A stretch of DNA of 64,000 bases, taken from Opacimonas immobilis. Its GTDB lineage: Bacteria > Pseudomonadota > Gammaproteobacteria > Enterobacterales > Alteromonadaceae. Below the pieces are notes generated by a model. It made no database searches, was not told where the DNA came from, and was given only the letters and a program-made list of their open reading frames with translations. Below, in pieces: positions 35,951-44,829 of this stretch (positions are counted from its first letter, which is position 1; each line of letters opens with the position of its first letter). A program made the position numbers and the translations under genes. Location of the stretch: NCBI RefSeq assembly GCF_048282545.1, contig NZ_CP182485.1, positions 806,001 through 870,000 on the forward strand, written 5' to 3'.

Positions 35951-36679
35951 CTATGGGAATGTTCCATTCTCAATGTTTTTAAAAATCTGCTTAACTTGCT
36001 CAACGTGACGTTTCACTTTTTTCACACGATTGTCTAAATGCTTCTGATACTCAAAACCAATTAAACCGACAGTACCGTCTGCATGCTTGTATTGCGTTCG
36101 ATACCACTCTCTATTTCCCTCTAACCATCCTAACTGTAATGCAACTTCTTTAAAGGGAAGTGTTTCTGCTAACAAGAAAGTTGTTCTATATTGAGATAGT
36201 TTGTTTTGTCTCTTAAAGTCGCCAAAATCACTGTCAGTTGCACCGATTGAAATATGCTTCATAGAGCGACTAGGTTGAAAACGAGCATTGGACTCGTAAT
36301 CATCGTTTATATCTTTTGTCTTCAGTAATGAGTCAATTTCTCGTTTAATAATATCTAAATCTGCTTTGAGATTTATCTTAAGAAGTATCTCATTCTCTTT
36401 GATTTTGCTTCGCTTACCAGTAACGTCAGTGACTAAATTCTCTTGTGGTTTCTCACAGAACAATTCAAAACCATATCTCTCATCTCTCCACCAATCTTCA
36501 AAGTTATCAAACAATGCAAGATTGCCGAATGCTTTTGGGATCTTATACTTTCTTTCTTGTGCTAGTTTTGCGTATGTAAACCATTCTTCATAGACTTTCT
36601 TTCTCCACAATAATGCACGTGGTTCTCTGCCTTTGAACTTGACAGTTAGTAACTTACGTTTCTTCCAAGAATTTTTCAT
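35951..36679 (-). CDS. Hypothetical protein of unknown function
   Basis: 242 residues, not recognised. It is basic and aromatic-rich at the start (WKKRKLLTVKFKGREPRALL, YEEWFTYAKLAQE), with a WWRDERYGFELF segment, a helical middle (LKINLKADLDIIKREIDSLL) and a basic C-terminus (NRVKKVKRHVEQVKQIF). No signal peptide or membrane segment. It is convergent with the HNH gene and A/T-rich, so probably mobile-element cargo. Confidence 0.6.
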   Translation of the reverse strand: MKNSWKKRKLLTVKFKGREPRALLWRKKVYEEWFTYAKLAQERKYKIPKAFGNLALFDNFEDWWRDERYGFELFCEKPQENLVTDVTGKRSKIKENEILLKINLKADLDIIKREIDSLLKTKDINDDYESNARFQPSRSMKHISIGATDSDFGDFKRQNKLSQYRTTFLLAETLPFKEVALQLGWLEGNREWYRTQYKHADGTVGLIGFEYQKHLDNRVKKVKRHVEQVKQIFKNIENGTFP

Positions 36680-37351
36680 AAAAAGTCAACTTTAAAACAA
36701 TTTCAGACAATTGTACCTAATATAAATTGCGAGGTCTATTTGTCTGTCATTGCTGTAAAATTGTATTTGAAGTTTGGGGAGAGAGTGTTTCTCTTTTCAA
36801 AAAAATCAAAACATTAATTATTAAAGGTGAAAATTATGACTAAGCAAGAAATAAAAAAATACGCAAAAGAAAATAAATGTTCAATTAGAGAAGCACAGAG
36901 ACGATTAGGTTTTGAAGTAACTGGTAACTTTGATGACTGGCGAGCAATTCGAAACCGAGTTAAAACAATTAAACTTTCAGAAATCAAAACTCCAAGTAAT
37001 GTTGCAGAGTTCAGAGAAAATTTGAAGACATATTTTGCAGGGTTCTCACAAGATGAACTTTATGTCAGAACAAACAATAGTGAAGAACCAATTGGTATTA
37101 AATATGAATTGATCAGTTCTTTTCAGGACATTATTGAAATAAGCGGCGACTATAACCCAAGTATTATCCCATTAATTAATTTTGATATGGATGACGTTTT
37201 TGACCACATGATTAGAACAAATCAATCTTATTCATCTGATGGTTTCTTTCATGATAACTATGAGGTTTATAAGAACGTTCCTGGCATCCTTATGAAGATC
37301 AAAAAGAGTGTAATCCCCCCATTTTAAACAGCAATCATTCGTAGAAATTCA

Positions 37352-38161
37352 TTAAGCTGCCTTTAGCACAGCAGTTGGCGGTATACCGCCAACTGCTGTA
37401 TTGGGTCGTTCATTATTGTATAACCATAACCACTTCGTTGCCAACTCTTGTGCTTGAGCAACACTTTCAAACATATGCATGTTCAGCCATTCGTGTCTTA
37501 CGGTTCGATTAAAACGCTCGACATAAGCATTCTGAGTCGGTTTGCCAGGTTGGATGTAAAGTAACGTTATGTGGCGGTTATTCGCCCAAATTACGAGTTC
37601 ATTCGAGATGTATTCGGGGCCGTTATCGCATCTAATGGCACTTGGTTTGCCTCGCCATTCAATTACTTGCTCTAGCGAACGAATAACTCGTGCGCTTGGC
37701 ATAGATAAGTCCACATCAATCGCTAAGCCTTCACGATTGTAGTCATCAATGACATTAAACGTTCTTAAGCTGCGGCCATCAGCCAAGGTATCTGACATAA
37801 AATCCATTGACCACACTTGATTTTTCGCCAGCGGCACACTTAAGGCATCTGGTCTATCTCGTTTAATGCGTTTTCGCGGCTTTATCCGTAAGTTAAGTTC
37901 AAGCTCTCGGTAAATACGATAAACACGTTTGTGATTCCAACTAAATCCTTTGACGTTGCGCAAATACAAAAAGCACAAACCGAAACCCCACTGCTTGTTG
38001 GCTTCGGTCAATCGCAATAGCCAGTCTGCAACCAATGCATTTTCGCTTGATAGCAAAGGCACATAGCGGTAGCCACTTTCACTGATGTTGACGCAGGCAC
38101 AGGCCAAACGAATACTAAACTGTCTGTCGGATACGAGTTTTTTCGCCATCTCGCGTCGCAA
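37352..38161 (-). CDS. IS3-family transposase OrfB (IS407-like)
   Basis: 269 residues with the DDE core WSMDFMSDTLADGRSLRTF, IRCDNGPEYISNEL and QPGKPTQNAYVERFNRTVR. KRYR/HTH_21-type N-terminus. It is expected to be made as an OrfAB frameshift fusion. Confidence 0.93.
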   Translation of the reverse strand: MRREMAKKLVSDRQFSIRLACACVNISESGYRYVPLLSSENALVADWLLRLTEANKQWGFGLCFLYLRNVKGFSWNHKRVYRIYRELELNLRIKPRKRIKRDRPDALSVPLAKNQVWSMDFMSDTLADGRSLRTFNVIDDYNREGLAIDVDLSMPSARVIRSLEQVIEWRGKPSAIRCDNGPEYISNELVIWANNRHITLLYIQPGKPTQNAYVERFNRTVRHEWLNMHMFESVAQAQELATKWLWLYNNERPNTAVGGIPPTAVLKAA

Positions 38162-38169
38162 GAATGGCG

Positions 38170-38436
38170 TTACAGCTTTCCCTCAATGATCTCCTGTCGA
38201 ATGTCTGCCTTAATACACTCTTCAGCATACATCTTTTTAAGACGCTTGTTCTCGTCCTCAAGTTCTTTAAGTCGCTTCAGCATCGAAGCGTCCATACCGC
38301 CAAACTTTGCACGCCATTTATAAAACTGAGCGCTACTCATGCCATGCTCTCGACACAAATCAGGCACCGACACTCCGGCTTCGTTTTGTTTGATCATTGC
38401 CATTATTTGGCTATCACTATATTTTGATTTACGCAT
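38170..38436 (-). CDS. IS3-family transposase OrfA (IS407-like)
   Basis: 88 residues: MRKSKYSDSQIMAMIKQNEA, HTH segment GVSVPDLCREHGMSSAQFYK, WRAKFGGMD and a C-terminal zipper. The same protein family left the remnant at 19364-19560. Confidence 0.93.
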   Translation of the reverse strand: MRKSKYSDSQIMAMIKQNEAGVSVPDLCREHGMSSAQFYKWRAKFGGMDASMLKRLKELEDENKRLKKMYAEECIKADIRQEIIEGKL

Positions 38437-38784
38437 TAGAAAACTCCTTCATTTTATTTTATTGGAATTTTCTACTTATGACTACTGTGGTTTAGTGGGG
38501 GGATTACAAGAGTGTAATCCTCCCGAAAAAAGAGAGCAGTTTTAACTAGAAAATTCCGCTACACTATTGAGCTCCGTAATTATTAATGGCTATAGAGTTA
38601 TAACAAATTCCCAACTTATCAGCCCAATACTTACTTCTTCTATTCAGATAAATGTAAGCTTTATCGTTATTTCATTTAACTAGATTGCGCCTTATTAGAG
38701 CCTCTGTATCGCATTCTAAGAGGTTATTGCCCATATGGACTACTACTTTAATCTTTGCATAGATATACTCTTATCTTGAGGTTT

Positions 38785-38862
38785 AGGTCGCTTTAGCCTG
38801 TGGGGTATGAAAGGCAACATTAAGAACAGCTAAGAAGTGTCTAGCTTATTGGTGTTGATTCA
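38785..38862 (+). mobile_element. Short IS3-family remnant (OrfB tail and end)
   Basis: The decayed frame RSL-PVGYERQH-EQLRSV (stops shown as dashes) matches the OrfB tail LLSPVEYENRYQERLGSV. Then CTAGCTTATTGGTGTTGATT aligns with the inverted end seen at 27091 and 33609, closing at CA 38862. It is in the opposite orientation to those two. The rest of 38550-38906 shows no gene. Confidence 0.7.
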
Positions 38863-38954
38863 GACGGTTACACTTTATGTACGTTTAAGGTTAGTTTAAG
38901 CTAAAAATGTTAAGTTTTGTTTTATCTTGTAATGGGAAGATTATAAAGATCTTA

Positions 38955-40925
38955 ATGAACATAAGCAGTACGCAGCCATTTTTATCCAGCACCGGCCCCT
39001 ACATTTATATCGCCCGTATGGTGTTAACTGGTCTTATCTTACTCAGTATTTCACGCCTAGGGTTAGTTACCTTATTCTATGACCGCGTTGCCGCTACCGA
39101 TGAATTATTCACTATCTTTATTCAAGGAGTGCGCGCAGACATTATCTTAATGTCTATTCTCGCGGCCGTCCCCATTTTGCTATCGTTATTATTCGCAGGG
39201 CCTCTAACACACAAAGTCTGGTTCAACTTCACCTACCTGTGGGCCCTGGTTGGGCTGTGTGTGGTGGCATTTCTAGAACTCACAACCCCAATGTTCATTC
39301 AGCAATATGACATTCGCCCTAACCTATTGTTTGTCGAATATCTCAAATATCCAAAAGAAGTATTTTCAATGTTATGGGTCGGCTTTAAAGGCGCCATTGT
39401 GGGTGTCACCATTGGCTGCGTTATTGTCTTTATCGCGGCCAAACGCATTTTAACTGTCCCGCAATCGTTACAACATTCCTGGGGCTTAAAAAAGCGTCTA
39501 CTAGTATGGCCTTTATGTGTGCTCTTAGTATTTGCCGGTATTCGCTCTACAACTGAACACCGGCCAGCAAATCCATCCTTGTTTGCTATAACCGCGGATT
39601 CAATGGTCAATTCACTGGTCATCAATTCAGGCTATTCATTGATTTATGCGTTATATAGCTTGCGCCATGAGAGCGAAAGCAGTGATGTCTACGGTGAACT
39701 CCCCGTTGATGAAATGACGCACCTCACGCGCGATTGGCCGTGGCTACAACACTATCAATACGACAGCGAACAACCCACCTTGCATTTTCAACCCGCGACC
39801 ATTGAGCAAGAAACACCGCCTAACATAGTAATTATATTGCAGGAAAGCTTAGGCGCGACTTTCGTTGAATCTTTAGATGGAGTACCCGTGACACCTGAGC
39901 TAGAAAAGCTCAAATCAGAAGGGATGTGGTTTGATAATCTATATGCTACCGGTACCCGTTCGGTGCGCGGCATTGAAGCGGTCATTGCGGGGTTTATGCC
40001 TACGCCTGCGCAAAGTACGGTTAAGCTATCTGGCAGTCAGCGAGACTTTTCTACATTAGCTTCAATATTATCTCCCCACGGTTACCACACTCAATTTATC
40101 TACGGCGGCGAAGCCCATTTCGACAGTATGAGGAGCTTTTTTACTGGAAACGGGTTTGCCCAAGTGATCGACATAGCTGATATTAAATCCCCTGCTTTTG
40201 TTGGCAGTTGGGGAGCCAGTGATGAAGATTTGTTCCGCACTGCGCACGATAACTTTGTTGAACTCAACCAAGCAGGGCAACCCTTCTTTTCATTGGTATT
40301 TACCTCGAGTAACCACGAACCGTTCGAATTCCCGGATGACAGAATTGAGTTATATGAACAACCTAAAGGCACTGCTAACAATGCGGTTAAATACGCCGAT
40401 TGGGCAATGGGGCAGTTCTTTGCACAAGCCAAGACCAGTGAATACTGGCAAAACACGATATTTTTAGTGGTGGCGGATCATGACAATCGTGTCTATGGCA
40501 GCAACTTGATCCCAGTAGAAAAGTTCCGCATTCCGGGTTTGATTATTGGGGGGCTAATTGAGCCTGAAGTTATTGAGCCAGTTGCTAGCCAAATTGATCT
40601 TGCCCCTACGCTATTAAGCCTAGCCGGTATATCAACCTGTCACGTGATGGATGGAAGAGACTTCACTTTGGATAACCACAGTCCAGGTCGCGCTTTACTG
40701 CAATTTGAAAATCTATTCGCGTTAATGCAAGAACAAGAACTCACGATTTTACGGCCAGACTCAACACCTTTACACGCGCATTATGAAAAAGGCACTAAAA
40801 CTTTGAGCCTTACCGACAAGGGGATCACCGAGCAAGAGTACAAACGTGCAGTCGCTCATGTACAATTGCCGTCTTATCTATACCGCCAGAAGCTTTATCA
40901 TCCAGCGGATAATTGTCAGCACTAG
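38955..40925 (+). CDS. LTA-synthase-like phosphoglycerol transferase (membrane sulfatase-fold)
   Basis: The start chosen is Met at 38955 (656 residues). Five N-terminal membrane helices precede a periplasmic alkaline-phosphatase-fold domain: IVIILQESLGATFVE (metal-binding Glu), TGTRSVRGIEAV (catalytic Thr), SSNHEPFEFP and VVADHDNRVYG. In Gram-negatives such proteins move phosphoglycerol onto periplasmic glucans or envelope glycans. The GDPD-like gene 34 bases on probably shares its transcript. Confidence 0.87.
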   Translation: MNISSTQPFLSSTGPYIYIARMVLTGLILLSISRLGLVTLFYDRVAATDELFTIFIQGVRADIILMSILAAVPILLSLLFAGPLTHKVWFNFTYLWALVGLCVVAFLELTTPMFIQQYDIRPNLLFVEYLKYPKEVFSMLWVGFKGAIVGVTIGCVIVFIAAKRILTVPQSLQHSWGLKKRLLVWPLCVLLVFAGIRSTTEHRPANPSLFAITADSMVNSLVINSGYSLIYALYSLRHESESSDVYGELPVDEMTHLTRDWPWLQHYQYDSEQPTLHFQPATIEQETPPNIVIILQESLGATFVESLDGVPVTPELEKLKSEGMWFDNLYATGTRSVRGIEAVIAGFMPTPAQSTVKLSGSQRDFSTLASILSPHGYHTQFIYGGEAHFDSMRSFFTGNGFAQVIDIADIKSPAFVGSWGASDEDLFRTAHDNFVELNQAGQPFFSLVFTSSNHEPFEFPDDRIELYEQPKGTANNAVKYADWAMGQFFAQAKTSEYWQNTIFLVVADHDNRVYGSNLIPVEKFRIPGLIIGGLIEPEVIEPVASQIDLAPTLLSLAGISTCHVMDGRDFTLDNHSPGRALLQFENLFALMQEQELTILRPDSTPLHAHYEKGTKTLSLTDKGITEQEYKRAVAHVQLPSYLYRQKLYHPADNCQH

Positions 40926-40959
40926 GTATTGATTAGCATAGGTTACGGAAATTAGTTTA

Positions 40960-41784
40960 ATGAAAAAGCACTATATTGCACTCGGCTTGTTTATCGCATG
41001 CATTGCTAGCTATCAGATTACAGTGGCCTATGTTGATAACCAACTAGCGCTGCGACAATCAGCACTTTCACTGGATTATTGTGACAAAGCTTGGTCAACC
41101 CGCGGCTTGGTCACCGACTCAAGTATTCGATTACAGCAAGCCAATTCGATTGAGGCCATCAATTTGGCTATCGATAACGGCGCTCGAGGCGTTGAAGTTG
41201 ACGTGTATTTTGATGTGGAGATGGGGCAGTATGTTGTCAGTCACGATAAGCCCTATAACCTTAAAAATGGTGAGCTGTTATCACTGGAAAAGCTTTTCGC
41301 GCAATTACAGAAGCCTATTTATATGTGGCTAGACTTTAAAAAGCTTACGCGCCTAAACACAAAAGAAGTGGCACAAGCCGTTGCGCGGCTAACGGCGATT
41401 ACGGTAAATACTGCGATGGCAAATAAAGTGGTAATAGAAACAGAGCACCCGGTTAAACTGGCCGCCTTCAGCGACGCAGGTTTTATGACCATGCTGGATA
41501 CTCAGCCGCTACCGGAGTCGTATATCGGCACCGCGTTTGTGCACAACTTCTATAAATTAGTGTATTACTTCTTCGATTTTACCGTAATGGGCACTAACTT
41601 CGGCAAGCTAGACGATCCGGTTTATAACTCTGTCAGTGAAGACGTACTGCGTGATGTACCGATGTTTATTTACCATGTCCCCAATGACAAAGCGCTAATT
41701 ACCCGACTTGCGCGCATGGGGAATGTGCAGGTTGTGTTGAATACCGATGAAACTGCAAACGCTTTTGTATTGCCCGGCTGTTAG
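40960..41784 (+). CDS. GDPD-like protein with altered catalytic residues
   Basis: 274 residues with an N-terminal membrane anchor (YIALGLFIACIASYQITVAY). The body follows the glycerophosphodiester phosphodiesterase barrel: NSIEAINLAIDNGARGVEVD, then VVSHDKPYNLKNGELLSLEK. The family's first catalytic His (HRG) reads TRG and the Glu of its PEN motif reads QAN; EVDV and the second His are kept. It is likely periplasmic, acting on or binding phosphoglycerol compounds with its upstream neighbour, perhaps without hydrolysis. Confidence 0.75.
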   Translation: MKKHYIALGLFIACIASYQITVAYVDNQLALRQSALSLDYCDKAWSTRGLVTDSSIRLQQANSIEAINLAIDNGARGVEVDVYFDVEMGQYVVSHDKPYNLKNGELLSLEKLFAQLQKPIYMWLDFKKLTRLNTKEVAQAVARLTAITVNTAMANKVVIETEHPVKLAAFSDAGFMTMLDTQPLPESYIGTAFVHNFYKLVYYFFDFTVMGTNFGKLDDPVYNSVSEDVLRDVPMFIYHVPNDKALITRLARMGNVQVVLNTDETANAFVLPGC

Positions 41785-42009
41785 GTAATTAATCAGCTAA
41801 CACCGGATTTTTAATAAACAAAATATCCATCAGAATCGCCGGATCCCACTCGTTGTTTCATTGTATTTGAGTATCAGACCTTGGGAGTTTGCTCTTTGAG
41901 AAGTGACGGTACAATAAAGCTTAAAATCCTCTCCTCTTTCATAGCCAAACGCATCTAAAATTTCCGCGCTCTTCTTTTTCGAGCTGAATTCCCTCTATCT
42001 AGGATGCCA

Positions 42010-42375
42010 TTAAAAAAGAACTGCTAACCAGATGCATATGGCTATCACTATACTCACTAATACTGCGGCAGACCCTAAATCTTTCGCTAAACCTGACAGT
42101 GGATGTATTTCTAATCCAACACGGTCAACTACCGCTTCAATCGCAGTATTTACTATCTCGGTAAACATAATGAACAGTACCGCAATGATAAGTATGAGTT
42201 GTTCTTTCAGTGTGATATTGAACAAGAAAGTTACGGGGAACGACATTATAAGCAACAGTAATTCTTGCCTAAATGCGGCTTCATTCTTTAGGAGCCACTT
42301 GAACGCTCTGGTTGAATTCAATGTTGCGAGATACACTCGTTTAAGACCTTTTGGTTTGTTTTTACTATCAAACAC
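42010..42375 (-). CDS. dgkA: Diacylglycerol kinase
   Basis: 121 residues with three membrane helices. The catalytic segment is EIVNTAIEAVVDRVGLEIHP followed by GLAKDLGSAAVLVSI; AFKWLLKNEAAFRQEL precedes it. It phosphorylates diacylglycerol. It follows eptA by three bases; EptA-type transfer from phosphatidylethanolamine releases diacylglycerol, so the two form a recycling unit. Confidence 0.95.
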   Translation of the reverse strand: MFDSKNKPKGLKRVYLATLNSTRAFKWLLKNEAAFRQELLLLIMSFPVTFLFNITLKEQLILIIAVLFIMFTEIVNTAIEAVVDRVGLEIHPLSGLAKDLGSAAVLVSIVIAICIWLAVLF

Positions 42376-42378
42376 GGA

Positions 42379-44061
42379 TTAATTTACTCCTTGAGCAGTT
42401 GTTGGTGACTTTGCTTTTGCGACCGAAATATCATTATTACACTGGTTAAAAGGGTTCTTTTCAGGTTGATAAACTTTTGAATTAACCTGCATTTCAGCTA
42501 ATAAAATATCGAACACATTGTCATGAGATATAGGTTGTTCTTTAATATCCTTCAAACAATCTAACTTGGCTTTGTGATGCAACTGATCTCCCCAGTAAAT
42601 CAATGGTACTTTTGTTTGTTCTTCTGGTGCAAAAGCATAAGGTAAGCCATGTAAATAGACGCCACTTTCGCCCAAAGATTCTCCGTGATCAGAGACATAA
42701 ATCATTGATGTTTTGATATTGTTCTTATTGCTCAATGCCTCAAGTTCTGTGATGATTTCTGACAAGACCAAATCGGTATAAGCAATCGTGTTGTTGTAGG
42801 TATTAACCAGTTCTTCTTGACTACAATTTTGGATATCACTACGTTGACAGTCAGGAGAAAATACTCGTTTGTTTTTGGGGTAGCGTTTGTAGTAAGTTGG
42901 TCCGTGAGAGCCAATCATATGTAACACAATCAACGTATTGTCGCTTTTTAACGAATGTAGTTTATTTCTTAATGCTTCAACCAACACCTCATCAAAGCAA
43001 TATACACCATCACATAATGGCTTATTACTATTTGTTGAAATTTGCTCAGTTTTGACACGAGCGCAGACACCCTTACAGCTACCATTATTGTTACTAATCC
43101 AAAATACTTCAGCCCCAGCCAAATGAATTAAATCAATAGCATTCTGTTGGGCTGTAGCCGCTCGTTTTTCATAGTTTTCTTTGTTTAGTCTAGAAAACAT
43201 ACAGGGAACTGATACTGCTGTTGCTGTGCCACAGGAGGTAACATCTTTAAATGAAACAACGCCTAAGTCTTTGGTTTGGCTATTGGTCGGTTTGTCATAA
43301 CCATTTAGAGAAAAGTTTTGGGCGCGAGCTGTTTCACCAAGCACCAAAACGGTAATGCTTTTAGTGTTTTTCGGACTAGAAATAGTTGGTGAAGTATCTA
43401 GTAAAGTAAACTTTAAAGGCGGATAGAGATAATTTTTGTTTGCATATTTCACAGTAGAATCAATTAACGCATAGGGAGTTAAATAGCCGATCAAATCACG
43501 GTTATTTCTTCCAATTGATGCATAGCTAGAATAAAAAACGATTGTTATTAAAAAAATGGTTGCAAAACTACCAATGATTAACTTTGCTCTGGATAGCAAC
43601 TCTCCCATAAAGGATGAATATGTGAGCTTTACTTTCGCAATCAGTATTGATGGCAGAATACCTAAGACAACAAAAAATACACAAGCAGAAAAATTAACAT
43701 ATGAGAGTGCTTCGGCTCTGTCAGTTTCAAATGTGTTTTGTATCATCCCATAATCAAAAACAATGCCGTAGGTCACTGTGCTATAAAAAACAAGGGAAGA
43801 TGTGAGTACTAGTAGTATTAGTATAGGTTTAGTTATCCAGCGAAATGCAAAGAAACATTGAATGATTATCGATAATGACAGGAGAAATATTGGGACAGAT
43901 AGTAAAAAGAAAATATTATATTCACTAAGTGCCACTATTGCAGAAGACGTTTTTAAAATAAACGGAGAGTTCAACACCAATGTTACATACGCACAAGTGA
44001 ACATTACTAACTGATTGGTGGTTAGTGTGATATTTTTTAGAAAAACTAAAGCCTTGTTCAT
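42379..44061 (-). CDS. eptA: Phosphoethanolamine-lipid A transferase (EptA/MCR-type)
   Basis: 560 residues. Five N-terminal membrane helices (DUF1705-like) precede a periplasmic sulfatase-fold domain: VLGETARAQNFSLNGY with the acceptor Thr, CGTATAVSVPCMFS, HMIGSHGPTYYKRYP and VSDHGESLGESGVYLHGLPY. It adds phosphoethanolamine to lipid A, lowering negative charge; relatives cause polymyxin resistance. Whether this copy does so is inference. Confidence 0.92.
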   Translation of the reverse strand: MNKALVFLKNITLTTNQLVMFTCAYVTLVLNSPFILKTSSAIVALSEYNIFFLLSVPIFLLSLSIIIQCFFAFRWITKPILILLVLTSSLVFYSTVTYGIVFDYGMIQNTFETDRAEALSYVNFSACVFFVVLGILPSILIAKVKLTYSSFMGELLSRAKLIIGSFATIFLITIVFYSSYASIGRNNRDLIGYLTPYALIDSTVKYANKNYLYPPLKFTLLDTSPTISSPKNTKSITVLVLGETARAQNFSLNGYDKPTNSQTKDLGVVSFKDVTSCGTATAVSVPCMFSRLNKENYEKRAATAQQNAIDLIHLAGAEVFWISNNNGSCKGVCARVKTEQISTNSNKPLCDGVYCFDEVLVEALRNKLHSLKSDNTLIVLHMIGSHGPTYYKRYPKNKRVFSPDCQRSDIQNCSQEELVNTYNNTIAYTDLVLSEIITELEALSNKNNIKTSMIYVSDHGESLGESGVYLHGLPYAFAPEEQTKVPLIYWGDQLHHKAKLDCLKDIKEQPISHDNVFDILLAEMQVNSKVYQPEKNPFNQCNNDISVAKAKSPTTAQGVN

Positions 44062-44070
44062 TATTACACC

Positions 44071-44580
44071 TTAAAATGAATACTGCTCATTGGTAAACGA
44101 TTCAAGCTCAGCGTCTATACCCAAGCCTAAGAAATTCCTGTCTTTGATGCCAATAGCGTATTTATTCTTTCCCCCCTTACGGCCAAAATCTACTGTAGGC
44201 ATTAGTGACCAGTTATCCCATGTTTCAACTGTGATTTTGTCAGAGTTCTCGTTTCGAGATACTCGTGTATCTCTTATGTATTTTTTACCTCTGAGGTGGC
44301 GTTCCAGTTCCTCAAGATCTGCTTGGCTTACATCGCACTTTTTGATGAAAAATGCAGCTTCATTGTAAAGCGTTTTATTTTTGGTTTTGATATGAAAAAA
44401 GTTAGCCCAGCGATGGAGAAAAATGGTGTCGGGGTCTTCTAGATTAAAAATATCGTTAGTCTTTAATTCTATTTTATCTTTTTGATTACAATTATCGTAA
44501 GTTACATCTGCTGCTTGTACTCTATAAGTTAAACAAATTAGCGATGTTGCAAATAGGCTGATAACAAAATGCTTATTCAT
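44071..44580 (-). CDS. Truncated POTRA/outer-membrane-barrel-type protein
   Basis: 169 residues with a signal peptide (VISLFATSLICLTYRVQA). LYNEAAFFIKKCDVSQADLE, YIRDTRVSRNENSDKITVET, WDNWSLMPTVDFGRKGGKNK and FLGLGIDAEL look like the POTRA domain and first strands of a BamA/TamA-like barrel protein. The expected barrel of several hundred residues is missing: the frame stops in YSF 9 bases before eptA. It is probably a decayed gene or an internal deletion. Confidence 0.6.
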   Translation of the reverse strand: MNKHFVISLFATSLICLTYRVQAADVTYDNCNQKDKIELKTNDIFNLEDPDTIFLHRWANFFHIKTKNKTLYNEAAFFIKKCDVSQADLEELERHLRGKKYIRDTRVSRNENSDKITVETWDNWSLMPTVDFGRKGGKNKYAIGIKDRNFLGLGIDAELESFTNEQYSF

Positions 44581-44678
44581 AAATCTACCTCTTCTGAGTA
44601 TGACTTTATGGTAATTTTGTTAACTTAAGATTTGCTTAGATTAAACTGATAATTGGCAAAGTTTTGCATTTTGTGCTA

Positions 44679-44698
44679 TTTGAAATGGGGGGGATTAC
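44679..44698. repeat. Solo IS407-like terminal repeat
   Basis: TTTGAAATGGGGGGGATTAC resembles the inverted left end of the IS at 37309 (reverse of TGTAATCCCCCCATTTTAAA), with one extra G and one substitution. No transposase sequence adjoins it. Confidence 0.45.
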
Positions 44699-44730
44699 CT
44701 CCTCAAATACCTCCTCAAATACCTCCTCAG
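44697..44730 (+). repeat. 12-bp tandem repeat, nearly three units
   Basis: ACCTCCTCAAAT occurs twice in full, then ACCTCCTCAG. It lies between the divergent truncated gene and the DUF5666 gene and starts at the solo IS end. Its role is unknown; slippage-prone. Confidence 0.8.
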
Positions 44731-44829
44731 CTCTTTATTTCTCTATATAGGGCTATTGCCCTATGGTTTTTTCTCAGTTCACTTCTATACTTAAAGCATA
44801 ATTTAAGTAGTAAAAAGGACCCGTAGATT

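Larger units (their letters stand above)
37309..38508 (-). mobile_element. Intact IS3-family element, IS407-like (1200 bp)
   Basis: Terminal inverted repeats TGTAATCCCCCCATTTTAAA at 37309 and TGTAATCCCCCCACTAAACC inverted at 38508. It is flanked on both sides by AGAG, a 4-bp target duplication. It contains OrfA and OrfB. The intact ends and exact duplication suggest a recent insertion. Confidence 0.93.
36836..38549 (+). pseudogene. Unknown gene split by the IS at 37309
   Basis: ATG at 36836 follows AAAGGTGA. The 5' part gives MTKQEIKKYAKENKCSIREA, then WRAIRNRVKTIKLSEIKTPS, with an acidic C-terminal half; no family recognised. Removing the IS and one AGAG copy restores the frame through SVILPKKESSFN to a TAG at 38547-38549, so the ancestral protein was about 171 residues. 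The interrupted form ends SVIPPF inside the IS, losing only about 8-9 native residues, and may still work. Confidence 0.7.

Noticed and set aside
38550..38784. Search for the right attachment site of element 2
   Set aside because: No copy of the tRNA-Phe 3' end sequence was found here or up to 44 kb; only an IS remnant follows.
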